The notes under the pieces were generated by a model. The model saw only the letters and a list, made by a program, of their open reading frames with translations. It did no database searches and was not told the DNA's origin. Shown here piece by piece: positions 46,238-55,266 of a stretch of 64,000 nucleotides of DNA. The stretch covers positions 868,001 through 932,000 of the forward strand of contig NZ_JMIW01000001.1 in NCBI RefSeq assembly GCF_000715015.1. Reading direction: 5' to 3'. Numbering within the stretch: the first letter of the stretch is position 1; each line of letters begins with the position of its first letter. The DNA comes from Erythrobacter longus (GTDB lineage: Bacteria; Pseudomonadota; Alphaproteobacteria; Sphingomonadales; Sphingomonadaceae). The translations under genes were made by a program, and so were the position numbers.

Positions 46238-46879
46238 CTACAGTAACTTAGGCTGCGGCGGCCCATGCAAAGCTTCCAATGCGGCACGCCATACCGACAT
46301 GGTGGCAGGCTGGGCGCGTTCAAGGCTGATGCGATCAATCGTCGCAACAAGCGCTTCGATATCTGCAAAACTGCGCCGTGTCCGGGGCACCAGATATTCG
46401 GCGGCCCCTTCTGCCAATGAAAGCGCGCGCACCTGCGCATGGGCTTCGATCAAGTCCGCTGCCATGGCATCATCGGGCTCTCCAATAGAAAGCTGGAGCG
46501 ATCCGCCAAGGCGCGATTTCAAATCGGGCAACGTGACGTCCCAAGGCGTCGTATTCGCGATCAGAAGCAGGGGTTGGCCCGCATTTGAACCGCCATCCTG
46601 GACAGAGTTCCAACGGTGAAACACCTGCGTTTCATCCATCTCATCCGCGCCGTCGATCACTTCGATCCCTTGTGCCTTGGCCCAGCGGCCCAGCAACGAC
46701 TTACCCGAACGCTCCGGACCGGTCAGAACAGCAGTGCGAAAAGGCCAGCTTGCCGGATTGCGAAGCGCCTCGACAACGCGCGCATTGGCATTGCCAAGGA
46801 CAATACGCTGCGCATCAACCCCGCTTGCAATCGTAAGCGGGAGCGCGATTTGCGAGGGATGATCGTTCACAGCGGCCAT
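46238..46879 (-). CDS. hdaA: Regulatory inactivation of DnaA protein HdaA
   Basis: 213 residues. DnaA-like AAA+ protein that, with the sliding clamp, promotes ATP hydrolysis by DnaA to limit initiation. The N-terminus holds a clamp-binding motif (QIALPL, like QLSLPL of E. coli Hda), then Walker A GPERSGKSLLG and RSFADIEALV in the lid region. The frame is open ten codons further back; ATG at 46879 is chosen so that the clamp motif is near the start. It follows the DUF2066/HMA-like gene after 13 bases. Confidence 0.88.
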   Translation of the reverse strand: MAAVNDHPSQIALPLTIASGVDAQRIVLGNANARVVEALRNPASWPFRTAVLTGPERSGKSLLGRWAKAQGIEVIDGADEMDETQVFHRWNSVQDGGSNAGQPLLLIANTTPWDVTLPDLKSRLGGSLQLSIGEPDDAMAADLIEAHAQVRALSLAEGAAEYLVPRTRRSFADIEALVATIDRISLERAQPATMSVWRAALEALHGPPQPKLL

Positions 46880-46892
46880 GCAAAGAGCGCTC

Positions 46893-48188
46893 TTAGCGGC
46901 TGATGGCAAGCGCGTTTGCGCCCTCGTTCACGGCAAACCCGCGCGAACGAAGCTGCGATGCCAATACGGAAATCTCGCCGGCGAAAGACACGCGCATGAC
47001 CGACGTGCCGCCCATCGCTGTGCTGGTCACTGCAACACCGCGAACGCCCGGCACCTGCCGCACACTCGACAAGCTTGCGTCAAATGTCATCGGATCAGGC
47101 GTTGCAAATTGCACGGTGAAGCTGCGCACGGTTTCAGCCGCCGTATCGGGCGTTTGCGTGGTTGCTTGCGGCGTCTGTTCCGTGTTGCTGGCTGCTGAGG
47201 CCGCGTCGCGCTGGGCGCGGTCGCGTGCCTGGATCGCCCGCCCGATTTCGATCAGCCGCGCAATCGCCGGGTCGACCTGGCTCGAACCACCATTCCGCAA
47301 GGTTGGATCAGGCTGTAGCTTACCATCGACCAAGGCCTGTTCATAAGCCCGGTCAATCCGATCAACCGCTTCGCTCAGCATGGCCGGAAGCTGTCCCGGG
47401 CCATCGGCTTTCAAAGTGAAACTTTCGAGCACTACGTTGTCCGGGCCGTAGCGCGCGGTAAAGCTGCCGGTGATAGGGCCGCCGGGAAATGCGTGGTCAA
47501 GCTTTGCAATCGGGACAAGCACGTCTGCTGCGCCATATTGGTCAAGAGCCAAGCGCCACCAAGCCCGGCTGCGCCGTCCGGCCTGTCCAAAATTGAACAG
47601 AAGCGAATCGCCCCCAGCCCCTGTTGGCCGGACATAATCGACCCGGCTCGTGCCCGGATTAAACTCTGCCCACGCGCGCTGCCACGGGTTGCGCACTTCA
47701 AACGCGGTGTAAGTCCCGCCACTGACCATGACCGGGACAAGCAACATGGGCGCCGATGATCGTCCAGCGCGCTCGCCTCCCAAAAGGCGTCCGGCCCTTT
47801 GGCGGTCAAAGCTGACACCCAAGGTTGCGACATAGCGTTTGGGGCCGACGCGCTCGCGCTGAATCACGATTGCGGCAACGAATCCTGCAAGCTGAGCGTC
47901 GGAAACCGCAGGGCCGCCCGCCTTTTGCCATGCCTTTTTCGCCGCTTCGCGCCACCCTTTGCTGCGCGCGTCATTGGCATTGTCGCCCCTGACATCAACC
48001 TCAATCCCGCGCACCTCGATATCCGCGCTCGACGCAGTGGGGGCGATTCCACGCTCACCAGAAACCTGAGCGAGCACAAACGCATAGCCGCCTGCCAGCA
48101 GCGCAAGCGCAAACAGGCTCGCAAGCAGCCAGCGGGCGCTAAAGGAGGCTCTCAAAATTGGGCCAGAAGGGTGTGCTATTGCCGCCAT
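46893..48188 (-). CDS. Membrane-anchored DUF2066/HMA-like protein
   Basis: 431 residues. One N-terminal membrane helix (LLASLFALALLAGGYAFVLA), a large domain with RSKGWREAAKKAW and KRYVATLGVSFDRQRAG resembling DUF2066, a Gln/Thr-rich linker, and a C-terminal beta-alpha domain (SFTVQFATPDPMTFDASL) resembling a heavy-metal-associated fold without its CxxC. In Pseudomonas and Vibrio a DUF2066 gene also lies between purMN and hda, so this arrangement is old and probably functional. Divergent from purM; co-transcribed with hdaA. Confidence 0.65.
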   Translation of the reverse strand: MAAIAHPSGPILRASFSARWLLASLFALALLAGGYAFVLAQVSGERGIAPTASSADIEVRGIEVDVRGDNANDARSKGWREAAKKAWQKAGGPAVSDAQLAGFVAAIVIQRERVGPKRYVATLGVSFDRQRAGRLLGGERAGRSSAPMLLVPVMVSGGTYTAFEVRNPWQRAWAEFNPGTSRVDYVRPTGAGGDSLLFNFGQAGRRSRAWWRLALDQYGAADVLVPIAKLDHAFPGGPITGSFTARYGPDNVVLESFTLKADGPGQLPAMLSEAVDRIDRAYEQALVDGKLQPDPTLRNGGSSQVDPAIARLIEIGRAIQARDRAQRDAASAASNTEQTPQATTQTPDTAAETVRSFTVQFATPDPMTFDASLSSVRQVPGVRGVAVTSTAMGGTSVMRVSFAGEISVLASQLRSRGFAVNEGANALAISR

Positions 48189-48258
48189 CGGGGAAATCTT
48201 TGTCGTCTTTGCCCAAACCAGTGTGGAATTCCAAGCCTAAAGGGGTAAAGCCCGAAAA

Positions 48259-49368
48259 ATGGAAGGCAAAAACTCATCTGACACCCCATCGTACACTTAT
48301 TCCGATGCAGGTGTATCGATCGAAGCAGGCAATGCACTGGTCAAAGCCATCGCGCCCTTGGCCAAGGCAACGGCGCGCCCGGGTGCGACCAGTGAGCTTG
48401 GCGGATTTGGCGGCTTTTTCGATCCGAAGGCTGCGGGTTACAAAGACCCGCTCCTGGTTGCGGCCAATGACGGGGTCGGCACCAAGCTAAAGCTGGCGAT
48501 TGAGCATGACCGGCACGACACGGTCGGCATCGATCTGGTTGCAATGTGCGTCAATGACCTGATCGTTCAGGGGGCTGAACCTCTGTTTTTCCTTGATTAT
48601 TTTGCGACCGGCAAACTGGAAAACGGGGTCGCGACGCGCGTTGTTGCGGGCATTGCGGATGGGTGCAAACAGGCTGGATGCGCTTTGATTGGCGGCGAAA
48701 CCGCCGAAATGCCGGGGATGTATGCGACAGGCGACTATGATCTTGCAGGCTTTTGCGTTGGCGCGGTTGAACGCGGCGAGCAATTGACCGGCGATCAGGT
48801 GGCACCGGGCGATGTGTTGATCGGTCTGGCGAGCTCTGGCGTCCATTCCAACGGATATTCGCTGGTGCGGCGACTCGCGGAAGACAAGGGGTGGAAATTA
48901 AACCGCCCTGCCCTGTTTGATCCTGAGCGATTGCTGATTGATGCGCTGATTGAACCAACGCGGATTTATGTCGCCAGCCTTTTGCCGCTTATCCGCGACG
49001 GGCTGGTGCATGGTCTTGCCCATATCACCGGCGGCGGCCTGCTTGAAAACATTCCGCGCATTCTGCCCAAGGGCGCTCATGCAAAAGTGGATGCCGATCT
49101 GTGGGAGCAGCCGCGCCTTATGGCATTCTTGCAAGCACAAGGCGCGATTGAGCCTGAAGAAATGGCGCGCACGTTCAATTGCGGGGTTGGCATGGTGCTG
49201 GCCGTGGCTGAGGACCGCGTTGCAAGCGTGACCGAGCGACTTGAAGCGGCAGGGGAAACCGTTGTCCAAGTGGGCCGGATCGAAGCCGGTGACCGGGGCT
49301 GCAGCGTCCGCGGTAGTCAGGGCACCTGGGGCGGTCGCGAGGAGTGGGAGGCCACGCACCTTGCCTGA
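48259..49368 (+). CDS. purM: Phosphoribosylformylglycinamidine cyclo-ligase
   Basis: 369 residues. Makes AIR in purine synthesis. Family landmarks are intact: [63 protein letters not shown] and [20 protein letters not shown] precedes the ATG. The last codons overlap the TTG start of purN by eight bases, the usual purM-purN coupling. Confidence 0.97.
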   Translation: MEGKNSSDTPSYTYSDAGVSIEAGNALVKAIAPLAKATARPGATSELGGFGGFFDPKAAGYKDPLLVAANDGVGTKLKLAIEHDRHDTVGIDLVAMCVNDLIVQGAEPLFFLDYFATGKLENGVATRVVAGIADGCKQAGCALIGGETAEMPGMYATGDYDLAGFCVGAVERGEQLTGDQVAPGDVLIGLASSGVHSNGYSLVRRLAEDKGWKLNRPALFDPERLLIDALIEPTRIYVASLLPLIRDGLVHGLAHITGGGLLENIPRILPKGAHAKVDADLWEQPRLMAFLQAQGAIEPEEMARTFNCGVGMVLAVAEDRVASVTERLEAAGETVVQVGRIEAGDRGCSVRGSQGTWGGREEWEATHLA

Positions 49369-50332
49369 GGGCGATAGGGCCAGGATTGCCGTCTTTATCT
49401 CAGGGACCGGCACCAATATGGCAGCGCTGCTATACGCCAGCCGCCTTGAAGGTGCTGCGTTCGAAATTGTGCTGGTCGCGAGCAATGTTGAGGACGCCGA
49501 GGGGCTGAAACTTGCCGCATTGGAAGGCGTTGTGACCTTTGCCCATTCGCACAAAGGCCATTCGCGCGAAGACCAGGACGCCGCAATGGAGCGCGCCGCC
49601 ATCGACGCAGGCGCGGATTACATCGTTCTGGCCGGATATATGCGCATCCTATCGCAAGGCTTTGTGGAGCGGTGGGCAGGCCGGATGCTCAACATCCACC
49701 CCTCACTGCTGCCGAAATATAAAGGCCTCGACACATTTGCCCGCGCGATTGAAGCGGGTGATACCCATGCAGGCTCCAGCGTTCACATCGTCACCCATGA
49801 GCTTGATGCAGGCGAGGTTCTGGCACAGGTTCGCGTCGCAATCGCAGCCGACGACACCCCCGATACTCTCGCCGCGCGGGTCAAGATTGCCGAACACCAG
49901 CTGTATCCGCGCGCGGTTGCCGATTATGTGAACAGGGGCAATGATCCCGACTATCTGTTTCAAAAGGTGCGCGCACTGGCATTGGCCCTTCCCGAAACGC
50001 ATGAACGTGACAGCCACGGATCGCCCGGGTTCCGGGTCGGGACAGAAAAATCGGGCAAATTTTTCGCCCATTTTAGCCAACAACACCACGGGTCGCAGCA
50101 TATCGCATTGCTGGTCAAAACCGGGGGAATGGACGAGCTCCTCAGCCTCGTCGAGACGCAGCCCGAAGTCTATTACAAGCCTGATTATTACGGCGCGAGC
50201 GGCTGGGTCGGGCTGATCCTTAATCGGCCAAATGTCGATTGGGATCATGTCAGTGACTGGCTGGAACGCTCTTGGCGCAGCTGTGCCCCGTCGCGGCTAA
50301 CCAAGCTCATGGATGCAGCCGATCAGTTCTGA
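49361..50332 (+). CDS. purN: PurN fused to a C-terminal MmcQ/YjbR domain
   Basis: 323 residues from a TTG at 49361, which overlaps the purM stop; GGAGTGGGAGG lies upstream. Residues 1-200 are glycinamide ribonucleotide formyltransferase with GTGTNMAAL, catalytic N111 and H113 in [12 protein letters not shown] and D149 in HELDAGEV. Residues 205-323 are a complete MmcQ/YjbR-like domain ([38 protein letters not shown] and [12 protein letters not shown]). YjbR proteins have a CyaY-like DNA-binding-type fold of unknown role. The join is seamless, with no stop or frameshift. Other fused PurN forms exist but this one is unfamiliar to me. Confidence 0.9.
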   Translation: MPEGDRARIAVFISGTGTNMAALLYASRLEGAAFEIVLVASNVEDAEGLKLAALEGVVTFAHSHKGHSREDQDAAMERAAIDAGADYIVLAGYMRILSQGFVERWAGRMLNIHPSLLPKYKGLDTFARAIEAGDTHAGSSVHIVTHELDAGEVLAQVRVAIAADDTPDTLAARVKIAEHQLYPRAVADYVNRGNDPDYLFQKVRALALALPETHERDSHGSPGFRVGTEKSGKFFAHFSQQHHGSQHIALLVKTGGMDELLSLVETQPEVYYKPDYYGASGWVGLILNRPNVDWDHVSDWLERSWRSCAPSRLTKLMDAADQF

Positions 50333-51537
50333 TGGCAAAGCTTGAACGCGAACATCTTTTGTCTCGTGGCCCATTGGCAAGCCGCGCCAATGCGTTTTTG
50401 TCGCGCGCATGGGAGCGTGGATGGCTTCCCACGCCCGATTTGACGCCAGAGGGCCTTTGGGCGGTTGCAGCCAGGAATGTCGCCGATCCGGCCGCCGCCG
50501 AATTTGGCGGGCGCGGGCGCGATGACGCGGCCGATTTCCGGTTGCGATTGGAGACACTGTGCGCTGCGATCAAGGATGAGGCACAGCTCAACGCTTTGGG
50601 CAAAGCGATGGCGCATGGGCAATTGGTCCGGGTGATCCGCAACCGTCTGGCGTTTGGCGAGCTTTGGCAAACACGCCCGGAACTGCTTGAAACCAAGCTT
50701 GCCCCGCCGATCATCGTCATCGGCCATATGCGCAGCGGGACAACGCGCATTCACAAGCTTTTGGCCGCCGACCCCGCGCATTCGCACACGCGGTATCAGG
50801 ATGCCTATCACCCGGTGCCAAGGCGGTTTGGCATGAACCGGGTCAAATCGGCGTTTGATCTGGCGATGCTGGGCGCGCTTAATCCATGGCTCCAAACCAT
50901 TCACCCGATGGCCGTGGGCGAGGTTGAGGAGGAGCTGGCGTGGATATCCGCCGCGCTCCACCATTCGATTTACGAATCGCAGTGGCACATCCCCTGGTAC
51001 AGCGCTTTTAGCGAGGCGCGAGGGGCCGCGCCCATCTACCGCGAATTTGCACGCATATTGCGCACCGATGCCGCATCGCGCGGTATTGCGGACAAGCCGA
51101 GGGTGATGAAAGTGCCCGCCTTTGCCGAGGATCTGCCCGCATTATTAGAGCAGTTCCCCGATGCGCGCCTTGTGCTTGCCCACCGCGACCATGAGGCGGT
51201 ATTGCGCAGCGCGGTGTCGCTATGCGCGAACCAGATGGCGGTCCAGTGCGACCATTGCGATATTGCGACGATCGAGGCCCTGTGGGAGCACAAGATAACC
51301 TTGCGCGAAGAACGCATGGCCAAGGCGCTCAAGACATGGGATGGGGCAATTTCCCGGCTTGAGTTCGACGAATTGAACACCGATTGGCAAAGCGCGATAA
51401 AGCGCTGTTATGCCGATCTTGGCCTGTCTCTGACCGAACGCGCCCACCAAGCGATGGCTGCACAAATGGCTGGAAGCGCAAAAGGCGCGCATCGGGAACA
51501 CTCGGCACAGCTCAAACGATTTGCAAACGAGAGCTAG
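50332..51537 (+). CDS. Sulfotransferase family protein
   Basis: 401 residues. PAPS-dependent sulfotransferase fold: the phosphosulfate loop GHMRSGTTRIHKLL and the later LVLAHRDHEAVLRSAVS for the 3'-phosphate. The central insertion (IHPMAVGEVEEELAW) matches a family common in Erythrobacteraceae. Acceptor unknown. ATG at 50332 overlaps the purN stop (TGATG), so it is translated with the purine genes. C-terminal region ends in a Glu/Arg/Ala-rich tail. Confidence 0.85.
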   Translation: MAKLEREHLLSRGPLASRANAFLSRAWERGWLPTPDLTPEGLWAVAARNVADPAAAEFGGRGRDDAADFRLRLETLCAAIKDEAQLNALGKAMAHGQLVRVIRNRLAFGELWQTRPELLETKLAPPIIVIGHMRSGTTRIHKLLAADPAHSHTRYQDAYHPVPRRFGMNRVKSAFDLAMLGALNPWLQTIHPMAVGEVEEELAWISAALHHSIYESQWHIPWYSAFSEARGAAPIYREFARILRTDAASRGIADKPRVMKVPAFAEDLPALLEQFPDARLVLAHRDHEAVLRSAVSLCANQMAVQCDHCDIATIEALWEHKITLREERMAKALKTWDGAISRLEFDELNTDWQSAIKRCYADLGLSLTERAHQAMAAQMAGSAKGAHREHSAQLKRFANES

Positions 51538-51541
51538 AACG

Positions 51542-51571
51542 AAAAAGGGCCGCCCCAAAGGACGACCCTTA
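51542..51571. terminator. Bidirectional terminator between sulfotransferase and ndk
   Basis: On the minus strand AAGGGTCGTCC pairs with GGGGCGGCCCTT (mismatches in the middle), followed by TTTTT. It lies between convergent stops at 51537 and 51594. On the plus strand AAAAGGGCCG...CCCTT lacks a good T-run, so it serves ndk best. Confidence 0.75.
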
Positions 51572-51593
51572 TCAAGTCAAATCTGTGACCAGC

Positions 51594-52016
51594 TTACCCG
51601 ACGATTTCGTCGTCGTTGAAGAAGAAAGCGATTTCGATCGCCGCGTTTTCTTCGCTGTCCGAACCGTGGACGGTGTTTTCACCGATGGAAAGCGCAAATT
51701 CCTTGCGGATTGTGCCTTCGTCGGCCTCTGCCGGGTTGGTTGCGCCCATCACGTCGCGGTTGCGCTTCACGGCGTCTTCGCCTTCGAGGACTTGCACGAC
51801 AACCGGCTCGCTCATCATGAATTCGGTGAGTTCGCCAAAGAAAGGACGCTCTTTATGGACCGCGTAGAAGCCTTCGGCTTGCTCTTTGGTCATGTGGATA
51901 CGCTTTGAAGCAACAACGCGAAGGCCAGCTTCTTCGAGCTTGGCAGTCACAGCGCCGGTGAGGTTGCGACGGGTGGCATCAGGCTTGATGATCGAAAAGG
52001 TGCGGGTAACCGCCAT
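51594..52016 (-). CDS. ndk: Nucleoside diphosphate kinase
   Basis: 140 residues. Balances nucleotide triphosphate pools through a phosphohistidine. The N-terminus [12 protein letters not shown] and the catalytic H117 in NTVHGSDS are complete. Start at MAVTRTF (52016) follows AAGGAAT on the minus strand; the frame upstream is a 12-codon extension without similarity. Terminator after the stop. Confidence 0.97.
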   Translation of the reverse strand: MAVTRTFSIIKPDATRRNLTGAVTAKLEEAGLRVVASKRIHMTKEQAEGFYAVHKERPFFGELTEFMMSEPVVVQVLEGEDAVKRNRDVMGATNPAEADEGTIRKEFALSIGENTVHGSDSEENAAIEIAFFFNDDEIVG

Positions 52017-52143
52017 GATATGTATTCCTTGTTTTGCGAGAGGGGCGTGCAAAAGTTAGGCGCACGCCAGAATTGCTGGCGCGCCCTAGCCCCCGGCGCG
52101 CACAAGTTCAAGTTTTGTGTGAAGGTCGAAAGAAGCAGGCGGG

Positions 52144-52650
52144 TTAGCCCACATCCTCGCTTATGGTCAGTTGTCCGGTGGTCCCTTCCCCGTCCGAAGT
52201 TGCTGTGACCGAGAAGGTCATGCCCTTGGCCTTGCTCTCTCCTCCGATCATTCTGCTACCGGTCATGCTGGTTTCGATCTGTATATCAAAGCCGCCTGCT
52301 TGCGCCTCGGCCCGGTAGAACTCGGTGATTGAATCCGGTGTCTTATCGCTGCGGAAGGTAAGTAGGGCGCCCTTTGTATCGCCCTGATCGATAACAGTGT
52401 TGCTGATCACCTCAGCATCCGGGATCAAGGAGAAACCACCTGGAAGATCGACCGGCACATTCGCACCCGTCCGCATGGTTACATTCCCATCGGGCGTGGC
52501 GACGGTCATGCTCGTTTCGCCGTCTTCGTCATTGATCGTATATTCGACATTTTCGCCATCTTCGCCCGATATGGTCGCCGATTGCTCTGAACCACAGGCG
52601 GCGAGCGAACACGCGGCAGCGACAGTCACGAACATTGCAAAAAAGCGCAT
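52144..52650 (-). CDS. Hypothetical acidic lipoprotein
   Basis: 168 residues. Signal peptide and lipobox SLAACGS, so an anchored periplasmic protein. A strongly acidic N-terminal segment (ATISGEDGENVEYTINDEDG) leads to a mature domain with VDLPGGFSLIPDAEVIS and ITEFYRAEAQAGGFDI. Looks like a two-strand-plus-helix domain shared by several unknown lipoproteins in this order. No named family. It lies between ndk and holC on the minus strand with over 50 bases on each side. Confidence 0.7.
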   Translation of the reverse strand: MRFFAMFVTVAAACSLAACGSEQSATISGEDGENVEYTINDEDGETSMTVATPDGNVTMRTGANVPVDLPGGFSLIPDAEVISNTVIDQGDTKGALLTFRSDKTPDSITEFYRAEAQAGGFDIQIETSMTGSRMIGGESKAKGMTFSVTATSDGEGTTGQLTISEDVG

Positions 52651-52708
52651 CTCGATTCTCCAAACGATCTTCGGCTATGTCTCCCAAATGAGCTATATGC
52701 GCAAGCAG

Positions 52709-53143
52709 TCAGGCGACCTTAACCCATTTGCCGCCGTCCTGGCGAAAAAATGCACGTTCAAGGCCCTCAGCACCATCAAGCCCGCGCCATGTGCTGCGCG
52801 CTGCCTCTACGGTATCGTCATCGAATAACAGGAATGTGCGCGCAAACCCTTCCACTTCGCGATATTCACCATCGGCATAGACGACATGGCTGGCCGAATT
52901 GGTCGCTTCGGCGGTGTCCGATAGCAGGATCGGCTGGTTTTCAGCCCCCGCCACGCCCGCCTCGCCATTGGCAAGAAAGCTTTCCGGCCCCGCTTTCCAA
53001 AGTTCGCGAGAGATCGTCTGGCGTTGCTCGGGCGATTTGCTCACAACCAGCAAACGCTCACCTGCATCCATGACGCGGCCAGCGATAAGAGCGACGACCT
53101 TTTCCACCGGATCGCGCGAGAGTTGCCAGAAATCCACTTTCAT
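52709..53143 (-). CDS. holC: DNA polymerase III chi subunit
   Basis: 144 residues. Chi binds SSB and connects the clamp loader to lagging-strand DNA. The N-terminus VDFWQLSRDPVEKVVALIA and FARTFLLFDDDTVEAARSTW fit HolC of alphaproteobacteria. It starts one base inside the DUF2256 gene stop (TGATG). The E. coli order pepA-holC is kept here but interrupted by two extra genes. Confidence 0.9.
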   Translation of the reverse strand: MKVDFWQLSRDPVEKVVALIAGRVMDAGERLLVVSKSPEQRQTISRELWKAGPESFLANGEAGVAGAENQPILLSDTAEATNSASHVVYADGEYREVEGFARTFLLFDDDTVEAARSTWRGLDGAEGLERAFFRQDGGKWVKVA

Positions 53144-53292
53144 CAGGCGCTGTTCTTAGAACGCTTACACCGCTCAGAACAATACTTCACATTGTCCCAG
53201 TCGCGTTCCCATTTCTTGCGCCAAGTGAATGGGAGCCCGCAAGCGAGACACACTTTCGACGGAAGATCGCCTTTCTTGCGCATTTTTGGCAT
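53143..53292 (-). CDS. DUF2256 zinc-ribbon-like small protein
   Basis: 49 residues: [20 protein letters not shown] at the N-terminus, then [15 protein letters not shown], then [11 protein letters not shown]. Four cysteines in two pairs (CxxC and CxxxC) define the DUF2256 family. Small basic proteins of this kind are often next to DNA-photolyase or replication genes; here it is coupled to holC, whose ATG overlaps its stop. It may bind nucleic acid. Confidence 0.88.
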   Translation of the reverse strand: MPKMRKKGDLPSKVCLACGLPFTWRKKWERDWDNVKYCSERCKRSKNSA

Positions 53293-53328
53293 GGATTAAC
53301 TTTCCAATTTAGGAGCCGTAAACACAGG

Positions 53329-53664
53329 CTATCCCGAAGAGCATTCACGCGGTCGCCATAAGAAAATAAGATAGCCAGCGCCGATAATATAGACGGCTGC
53401 AAACAAGAGGAACCCAAAGCCACCTTCGAAAAGCTCCATTAGAGGTATTCCGGTGGCCAAGGCTGTAAACCTGTAAAACTCTCTGGTGTGTTCCTTTAAA
53501 AAGTATAGACCAAAAGTGACTAAGCACATGATCCCACAAACAATAGCCGCGCGGATCGTCCTCTGATCTACGAAAAGAGAGACAACTTCCTGCGCGATGC
53601 CGAATAGGAAAAGTCCACCGGCAACAGCGAACCCGTTGAAGATTATTACTCGCAGAAGGGCCAC
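53329..53664 (-). CDS. Small membrane protein inserted between pepA and DUF2256
   Basis: 111 residues with three to four hydrophobic segments (about 5-28, 38-55, 63-80 and 83-103). The last residues RPRECSSG are polar. The start is a GTG placed directly after the pepA stop (TAA-GTG). The base composition and lack of relatives suggest a lineage-specific insertion into the pepA-holC pair. No function inferred. Confidence 0.65.
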   Translation of the reverse strand: MALLRVIIFNGFAVAGGLFLFGIAQEVVSLFVDQRTIRAAIVCGIMCLVTFGLYFLKEHTREFYRFTALATGIPLMELFEGGFGFLLFAAVYIIGAGYLIFLWRPRECSSG

Positions 53665-55122
53665 TTACTCTGCGTTGTCAGCGACAAACTGATCGATCAG
53701 GCGCGCGCCGTATCCGGTGGCACCCTTTTCGTGGGTTGCGCCCGGCTTGTCCGACCACACCATGCCCGCAATATCGCAGTGCGCCCATGGGGTGCCTTTT
53801 TTGATGAAGCGTTGCAGGAATTGCGCCGCCGTAATCGAGCCAGCCCAGCGCCCGCCGATGTTCTTCATGTCGGCGATGGGTGAATTGATCAATTTATCGT
53901 AAGCGGGTCCAAGGGGCATCCGCCACAGCTTGTCATCGGTGGTCTTGCCCGCGCTCAGCATCTTGTCAGCAAGCGCGTCATCATTGGCGAAGATGCCGCC
54001 ATATTCATTGCCAAGCGCAACCATCATCGCGCCGGTGAGAGTTGCGAAATCGATGATGTGCGCTGGATCAAATGTTTCTTGCGCCCAATGCAGCGCATCG
54101 CACAGCACAAGGCGGCCCTCGGCATCGGTGTTGAGCACTTCGACGGTCTGCCCGCTCATCGTGGTAAGGACATCGCCGGGACGGATCGCATTGCCGTCGG
54201 GCATATTCTCTACAAGGCCCATAACGCCAACGACGTTCGCCTTCGCCTTGCGTGAGACCACAGCGAGCATTCCGCCAGCAACCGCGCCAGCGCCGCCCAT
54301 GTCCCACTTCATATCTTCCATGCCGGGAGCCGGTTTGATCGAGATACCACCGGTATCAAAGGTCACGCCCTTGCCGACGAACACGCTTGGTTTGTCGCCT
54401 TCCTTGCCGCCGTTCCAACGGATGGCGAGCATTTGCGATTCGCGCCGCGAACCCTGCCCCACGCCAAGAAGGGCGCCCATGCCAAGCTCGGTCATCTCCG
54501 CCTCGCCCAGCACAATCAGCTCGGCGCCAGTGCCGGCAAACGCTTCCTTGCAAAGCTCAACAAAGCTTTGAGGGTGAAGGATATTCGCAGGCTCAGTGAC
54601 GAGTTTCTTGGTGAACTCCACCCCGCGAGCAATCGCTGCGCTGCGTTCCCAATCGGCCTCGGTCCCCTCAGGCGCGCCGACGACGTGGACGGTTTTCAAA
54701 GTGATCTTTTTGTCAGCGGCAAGCTTGGTACGATATTCATCATGCGCCCAACTGCGCAGCTTTGCCCCCAAAAGAACAGCGCCTGCATCTTCGGCAGAAA
54801 GGCCCGCTTCGCCAAGGTCGAGAACGATGGCCTCTTCCCCGGACCGAAGGTATTTGGCAATCGCTGCCCCGCCTGCCCGCTCCAGATTAAGACGGCGATT
54901 ATCGGCGCTCGCCTCACCCGCCCCCACTAACGCCGCGCGCACAGCCTTGCCATCAACACCGACAAAGCCTTCGAACACTTGACCAGCTGTGCCCTTGAAG
55001 CGGGAAGCCTTCGCCCCTTCGGCGAGCACTGGGTCAAAGCCCGCTGGCGTTTCCCCCTGGTTCACGATTGTCGCAGCAGTTGCCGTTTGTGCAGGAGGGG
55101 TTTGTGTGAAGACGATTTGCAT
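53665..55122 (-). CDS. pepA: Leucyl aminopeptidase
   Basis: 485 residues. Two-metal M17 peptidase: metal ligands and catalytic region in VFVGKGVTFDTGGISIKP and the signature NTDAEGRLVLCDALH. The N-terminal domain may also bind DNA as in E. coli PepA. ATG at 55122 (MQIVFTQTP) is preferred; the frame is open eight codons further. Followed immediately by a small membrane gene and then DUF2256-holC. Divergent from lptD. Confidence 0.95.
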   Translation of the reverse strand: MQIVFTQTPPAQTATAATIVNQGETPAGFDPVLAEGAKASRFKGTAGQVFEGFVGVDGKAVRAALVGAGEASADNRRLNLERAGGAAIAKYLRSGEEAIVLDLGEAGLSAEDAGAVLLGAKLRSWAHDEYRTKLAADKKITLKTVHVVGAPEGTEADWERSAAIARGVEFTKKLVTEPANILHPQSFVELCKEAFAGTGAELIVLGEAEMTELGMGALLGVGQGSRRESQMLAIRWNGGKEGDKPSVFVGKGVTFDTGGISIKPAPGMEDMKWDMGGAGAVAGGMLAVVSRKAKANVVGVMGLVENMPDGNAIRPGDVLTTMSGQTVEVLNTDAEGRLVLCDALHWAQETFDPAHIIDFATLTGAMMVALGNEYGGIFANDDALADKMLSAGKTTDDKLWRMPLGPAYDKLINSPIADMKNIGGRWAGSITAAQFLQRFIKKGTPWAHCDIAGMVWSDKPGATHEKGATGYGARLIDQFVADNAE

Positions 55123-55266
55123 GATTGCTCCGACGAATTGGCTCAATGCGTGAGCCGCAAAAAATGAACGCTTTAACCGGTGCTTTAGACCACCGGGATG
55201 TGGGCAAGGCGTGCCTGCCCCTTAAACCCGATTGCGATTAGGCGTGAGCGGTGCAATAGGCAAGCC

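Noticed and set aside
49241-49360. Longer PurN start upstream of TTG 49361
   Set aside because: The sequence lies inside purM in another frame and lacks the PurN beta-strand; the purM-purN overlap explains the TTG start.
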